From Membranipora membranacea (lineage: Eukaryota; Bryozoa; Gymnolaemata; Cheilostomatida; Membraniporidae), in assembly GCA_914767715.1 (NCBI GenBank), contig OU612072.1, positions 1,488,001 through 1,552,000 on the forward strand: a stretch of 64,000 nt of DNA, given 5' to 3'. The position numbers were made by a program, and so were the translations under genes. Position 1 is the stretch's first letter; the number at the start of each line of letters is the position of its first letter. The notes beneath the pieces are model-generated. The model did no database searches, was not told where the DNA came from, and worked only from the letters and a program-made list of their open reading frames with translations. Below, one piece after another: positions 60,001 to 64,000 of the stretch.

Positions 60001-62722
60001 TTCCCTTAGTCTGATTAAGAGCTTTACGATGATATAAGAAAATGTATAAGTGTTATGTTTCCTTTAGGGCATCCACTATTTGAGATGCTGAAGGGGGAGC
60101 AACTCCAATGCAGGCGAACCGGATTTAACAGTTAGTCTGGTAAGACAATCATAAATGCACCTACAAGAATATAAGAACTGATTTGAATACAAACTTGTAA
60201 AAGTGAAGTCCTGTATCCACCACGAGTCGAGCAGCTCTAAGGCTTTCATATGACAGCTGACCAAGTCGCTCTTTTTCTGTCTCAATAACCCCCAACATAC
60301 CAGGACCACCCAGAAACTCTGAGTATAGACCCCATCCCTGAAAGATGAGACACAATTGTATTGGTGTTGCTGGGTTAATCAAGGCCACAGAAACATTGAA
60401 ATAGCTAATATATATTAATTTCAATGTCAAAATCAATAACTAGGTATATATAAGCTTGTCTGTGATGCATGTTGGGAAAAGATGTGTTGAATAAAATAAA
60501 TCTGATCTGTTCATCTAAAGGGAGAATTTGGCAACAAAGAAGTGATTGGTGCATACGATATGTCATATTATCCCATTGGAGGTGATTTTATGGCTTAAAT
60601 ATCTTCACAAGACTAAATTCCACTAAAGTTTATCGCTAATAAATACCTCGACATACGGAGTAAAGCTGTCAAACTTAAATCCATCCTGATCGTAGTGAGA
60701 GAAGTCGATGTATCTGCGATAGTTTGGCAGAGGAGCCACTTTGAGTGAGTAAGAGATCTGGTAATGGTGACCTGGTACTGTCTCATGAAGCAGCAGCGGC
60801 AGCATACCAGCCTTCAAACTAACATAGAAAAAACTCTGTCTCAGACTATCATAGAAATAACTCTGTCTCTGACGAGACAAGACCTTTAATTTGCTTTACC
60901 CGCTTATGGAAAAACAGATTGGTAAGACTATCACGTATAACAAATGCATATTTGTATAAATCTTGACGATGACATTGTCTTGCAGAAGATTGAAATCAAG
61001 TACATGAATGTTTCTGGTTTATTGGTAAGCGCATCATAATTCACATTTTGCTACAAAGTATCTGAAACTTACATTTGAGTTGGTTCACGGCCATCATACA
61101 TGAACCTGCCTGGGTTGAAGCCTCCTGAGCTTTCGTTGTAAGATGGATTAAAGTAACTACCACCACCGCCATAAGGGTCATCCACGATAATAACATCAAC
61201 ACCGGTGTTTGCTGGCTCAAACTCCTTACTCATCTTAGGCTCAAGTTTGGTTTTAAGCATTTGATTATAGCCTTCCAGAAGAGCCTCCTGAAATAAAATA
61301 GTAGATTTCAGGAGCCACTCATAAACCAACATACAGACAGTTCAGTATAAACTTGATTATTAATTGTCCATCTCCTCAATGAAAAGTTCTATGGTATCGA
61401 ACGCCTTAGACAGTGGATTATAACTTCTTCCTTCCTTCCTTCTTCTTAGACTAAGGCTTGTAGAATTAGCAGTATATGGTCCAGTATTAGGACAATAAAT
61501 CGCAAGCCTTTTTTGTATTTGTGCTCTTGAAAATTTATTTGCGAATATACAGTTTTATTCTGCAAAGTAAAATGCTGATGATCTGATGATCAGTTGCTGG
61601 CAGATTTTTCTCATATATCAAAAGTGAAGTTTTCTTATCACATCACAGGGAGTGAAGTTACTTACCCTTGTCGAAAAAGTTTCTTCCGGCTGAGACAACA
61701 ATAAGTTGGTGTATTCTCTTACTGTTCCTGCAAATCCTTCGCCAGCCACTATCTATAATGTTCAACACTCGTAATAACCCAGGTGAATTTGATATACCCA
61801 CATGAAACGTGACCACGGTTTATACAAAACCTGTGTCAACTGGGCATAGTCTAGTGAGGTTGAAGACTTAACTGAATTTATTGTGTTGACAACAACAAAT
61901 TGAAGCAAGAAAATAGCTGACTTTCTTTATGCGTGTTCTGTTTGTAAATGCTGCTGGTTTCAGTATAACTCTGAAACTTTTTTTAGTATGTTCATGTAGT
62001 AGGCCTAGTAAGGTGACAGGCACTTTTTTCCCACCCTCACACCTATTGTGTAACAAGGTGTATAGCTGTTTCTCAGTCCACAATGGTAATAAATTCAAAT
62101 AAAACTGATTAGAAAAGTTATCGCTGTTTTATTGCTCTCACTCATATCTGAAACCTGTGAAGTGGTCTGCAGCCCCTCTCCAGCATGAACATAGGCAATG
62201 GTTTATCAGTAGCTAAACATTCCTAGAGATTCAACAAAAACTAAAAAAAGACAACTCTTTGTTTTTGTGTTTTTGCTGGCCCAAATCTTCTTTTTTTTTC
62301 TCATTAAAACTTGGCTATTATCTCTCAATATATAGATATTTAAAGTTGCAGCTGATGAGTGTTTCTAACCATGCATGAATACTCTACGGATGCCGGGGGG
62401 CTGTTGGGGAGGAGGGGGGGGGGGGTCAAGAGTTTGAGGGGCTCAGTCTAGTTAGGTATATCTTCTAGATTTTGATGTGACCATCGTTGTAATGTCAGTC
62501 TGTTTATGAATATTATATATCAGGAACTGGTAAAAGCAAGAAACAAACCTTTTTCATCTCGTCTGTGATGCGTAAAGTCTCGCTGAGTCCTAACTGATGG
62601 ACGTATTGAGGAGTGATAGTGGGTAGAGTGTAATACCTCAGAGTGTTTGTGTAGAAGTCAGCTCCCCCTGGTAGATGTGACACGCCCTCATGATCATAAT
62701 CTCGGGCAACAGGTAAATAATC
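57083..62722 (-). CDS. DUF885-family protein, C-terminal 381 aa (gene continues beyond the window)
   Basis: Seven exons on the minus strand: 62549-62722, 61666-61752, 61073-61287, 60647-60818, 60195-60337, 59669-59838, 57083-57267; phases 0,0,2,0,2,1 agree. Signatures in order: [13 protein letters not shown], the family's HE-x3-PGHH-xxQ motif that resembles a zinc-metallopeptidase site; [51 protein letters not shown]; and [20 protein letters not shown]. All are standard for DUF885, best known from bacterial exported proteins of about 580 residues; activity is not established here. The protein ends in a hydrophobic run ([17 protein letters not shown]), suggesting a membrane anchor or GPI signal on an extracellular enzyme. 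The N-terminal 150-200 residues must lie beyond 64000. The last intron holds a retrotransposon on the same strand. Confidence 0.88.
57490..59225 (-). pseudogene. non-LTR retrotransposon with frameshifted reverse transcriptase
   Basis: In order on the minus strand: [19 protein letters not shown] (59050-59100 region), [30 protein letters not shown], then after a one-base frameshift [23 protein letters not shown] (catalytic YADD intact), [30 protein letters not shown] and [13 protein letters not shown]. This is the palm-to-C-terminus of a jockey/CR1-type reverse transcriptase, a diverged relative of the element at 9945-10945. The usual F-D of block A is decayed ([10 protein letters not shown]). 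It is in the last intron of the DUF885 gene, in the same orientation. Confidence 0.88.
59356..59536. mobile_element. small palindromic MITE, 181 bp
   Basis: Ends CTATGTTTCCAAGGTTCGAT and ATCGAAGCATGGAACCATAG are inverted complements with about four mismatches over 24 bases. A similar right end, GAAGCATGGAACCATAG, is found at 19860-19876 downstream of a shared GGAGTGGACCAC block, so this is a family. No clear target duplication. Confidence 0.55.
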
Positions 62723-62925
62723 CTATAGACAAAAATAAATATGGATGTTGAAAATCTTCACAAGCAATGTTTTAATTCAATTTATTTAATATTTTGGCGC
62801 AAAACAGGAGCACGTCATAGTTGATAGCTGTGAATTGTAACCAGAATGTATATAAAATACATAATTATTATAAATCATTAATATTGATTTCAATTCAATT
62901 TATTTCAATTCAATTTAATATCAAT
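62723..62925. repeat. AT-rich stretch with (CAATT)n-like repeats
   Basis: Imperfect repeats of TTCAATTCAATTTA. It precedes the retrotransposon remnant in the intron upstream of the first visible DUF885 exon. Confidence 0.6.
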
Positions 62926-63676
62926 TCTGGCACCAAGTTTATTCCTCATATACGTCAATGATCTTTTATCCTACACAATACATTCCAAGGCATTTGCCTA
63001 CGCTGATGATACAGTTTTCGTATCAAAATCTGACAACTTTGATACACTTAATGATTTATGTAATACTGATCTACACTTGATAGAAAGTTGGTGTAGGAAT
63101 AATAGGATGTTGTCAAACATAAAAAAATCTCACTATATGCTTGTACAACCCTCTCATAGAGCCACATCTCTAGATTTAGATCTAAAAATTAACCATAAAA
63201 GATTAATCCGAAATCATGATGATGATGATGATGATGATGTGTTTATTTGTCTCATCAATTAGAGAAATAAAATGCTTCATGTGAGTGCTCTCTTGTTAAA
63301 AGTATGGACGGTAAAAATAAATGGATAAAAATTCACATAAAAAGTTTACTTTTTTGAAAAAACGCTATTTAGATAGTGAACACAGTTAGCTCTAAAACAA
63401 AGTTTGCGAAGGTTTACTCTGTACCGGATGGTGGAATATCGGCCTGATACCAAACTCCTTGGTTTTATTTTGAATGACTCATTGACATGGGATGATCATG
63501 TAGACCAGATTTGCACCAAAATAAACCAAAGTTTGGCATTATTCCAGAAATGCAGGGCATTTCTAGATAGTAAATCATCTCGTAACTTTTATTTCCAGTA
63601 TGTCTTTTGTCATATGATATATGGCATCCGCACATATGGCGACCTATCACCACAATATATTCTTGAAAGAATATAC
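62926..63676 (+). pseudogene. third non-LTR retrotransposon remnant, interrupted
   Basis: Frames on the plus strand give LAPSLFLIYVNDLLSYT and KAFAYADDTVFVSKS (catalytic YADD), then ESWCRNNRMLSNIKKSHYML, then after a break of about 200 bases VEYRPDTKLLGFILNDSLTW, and further YGDLSPQYILERI. It differs from the other two families (YVNDL, LSNIKKS type). An (ATG)n run at 63216-63239 and sequence up to about 63425 interrupt it, and the P-like element has inserted at 63677. It is antisense in the DUF885 gene. Confidence 0.82.
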
Positions 63677-64000
63677 CATAGACTTAATATACTACCTAGA
63701 CAGGACAATGCTTATGCTTCACTGATCATAATGTGTCCCACTTAAATAGCACGACATGACGTAATTAGTTTGTGCTGTGAGGCATAGTTTACTATATACC
63801 ATTCAATGAAATAATGTGAAAAATCAAGGGACGCCGCGCATGATATCAGCTCTTGTCCGGCCCCTAATTATTTAAACACAGAGAAAATTTGTGAGTTTGT
63901 GTAAAAGACCGTTCCGCACGAGATGGTATAAAAATTGACTCCTTAGGCGAATCTAGAGCGAGAACAGACCTGATAAGTTACAATCATTAGCCAATAAATA
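63677..64000. mobile_element. second copy of the P-like element, left end, cut by the window
   Basis: Begins CATAGACTTAATATACTACC and follows 27211-27534 with a single difference in 324 bases (A to G in TAGCACGACATGACG). The left flank GAATATAC would be its target duplication. It interrupts the coding frame of the non-LTR remnant. Only one end is in the window, so it could be a full 3.2-kb element or the 646-bp unit alone. Confidence 0.9.

Overview
This window is nuclear DNA from an animal, most likely an AT-rich marine invertebrate. The protein-coding genes are split into many short exons with GT-AG introns, long intergenic stretches are full of dead transposons, and the gene families are metazoan (C-type lectin, MOSPD1/3, Rab, Stum/SPEC3, WAP). 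I cannot place it to phylum from sequence alone. Most long open frames are intronic noise or repeats. The real genes had to be rebuilt from exon borders, and for five of them every intron phase closes without a conflict.

Layout. (1) 1-3.1 kb: one exon of a C-type lectin (minus) beside a 16-bp minisatellite. (2) 3.1-8.95 kb: a nine-exon gene (minus) for a secreted 500-residue protein of no family I recognise; its introns hold a fold-back MITE and a SINE with a U2-snRNA-like head. (3) 9-15.4 kb: intergenic, with two dead non-LTR retrotransposons and a tandem duplication. (4) 15.4-18.1 kb: a complete MOSPD1/3-type ER membrane protein (plus). (5) 19.4-23.7 kb: a complete Rab GTPase (minus), tail to tail with MOSPD. 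(6) 25.0-30.4 kb: a hAT-type MITE with a perfect 8-bp target duplication, then a 3.2-kb P-element-like transposon with a THAP-domain gene between long inverted arms. (7) 31.6-44.6 kb: a sixteen-exon Stum/SPEC3-family gene (plus) with a long charged N-terminal region and several minisatellites in its introns. (8) 45-49 kb: repeats only, including a second U2-headed SINE. (9) 49.1-53.9 kb: a secreted cysteine-rich protein (plus) with four copies of an unfamiliar module, two WAP domains and a very basic cysteine-containing tail. (10) 57.1-62.7 kb: the 3' part of a DUF885-family gene (minus), whose last intron holds a dead non-LTR element and a small MITE. (11) 62.9-64.0 kb: another dead non-LTR element broken by a second copy of the P-like terminus, which runs off the window.

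The genes do not form a pathway; they look like independent neighbours. The most unusual material is mobile: the P-like element whose inverted arms each look like a complete 646-bp element, a 30-bp remnant of the same family reduced to its two ends with an 8-bp duplication, and the U2-headed SINE family. The WAP/basic-tail protein and the orphan secreted protein are the best candidates for undescribed gene products.
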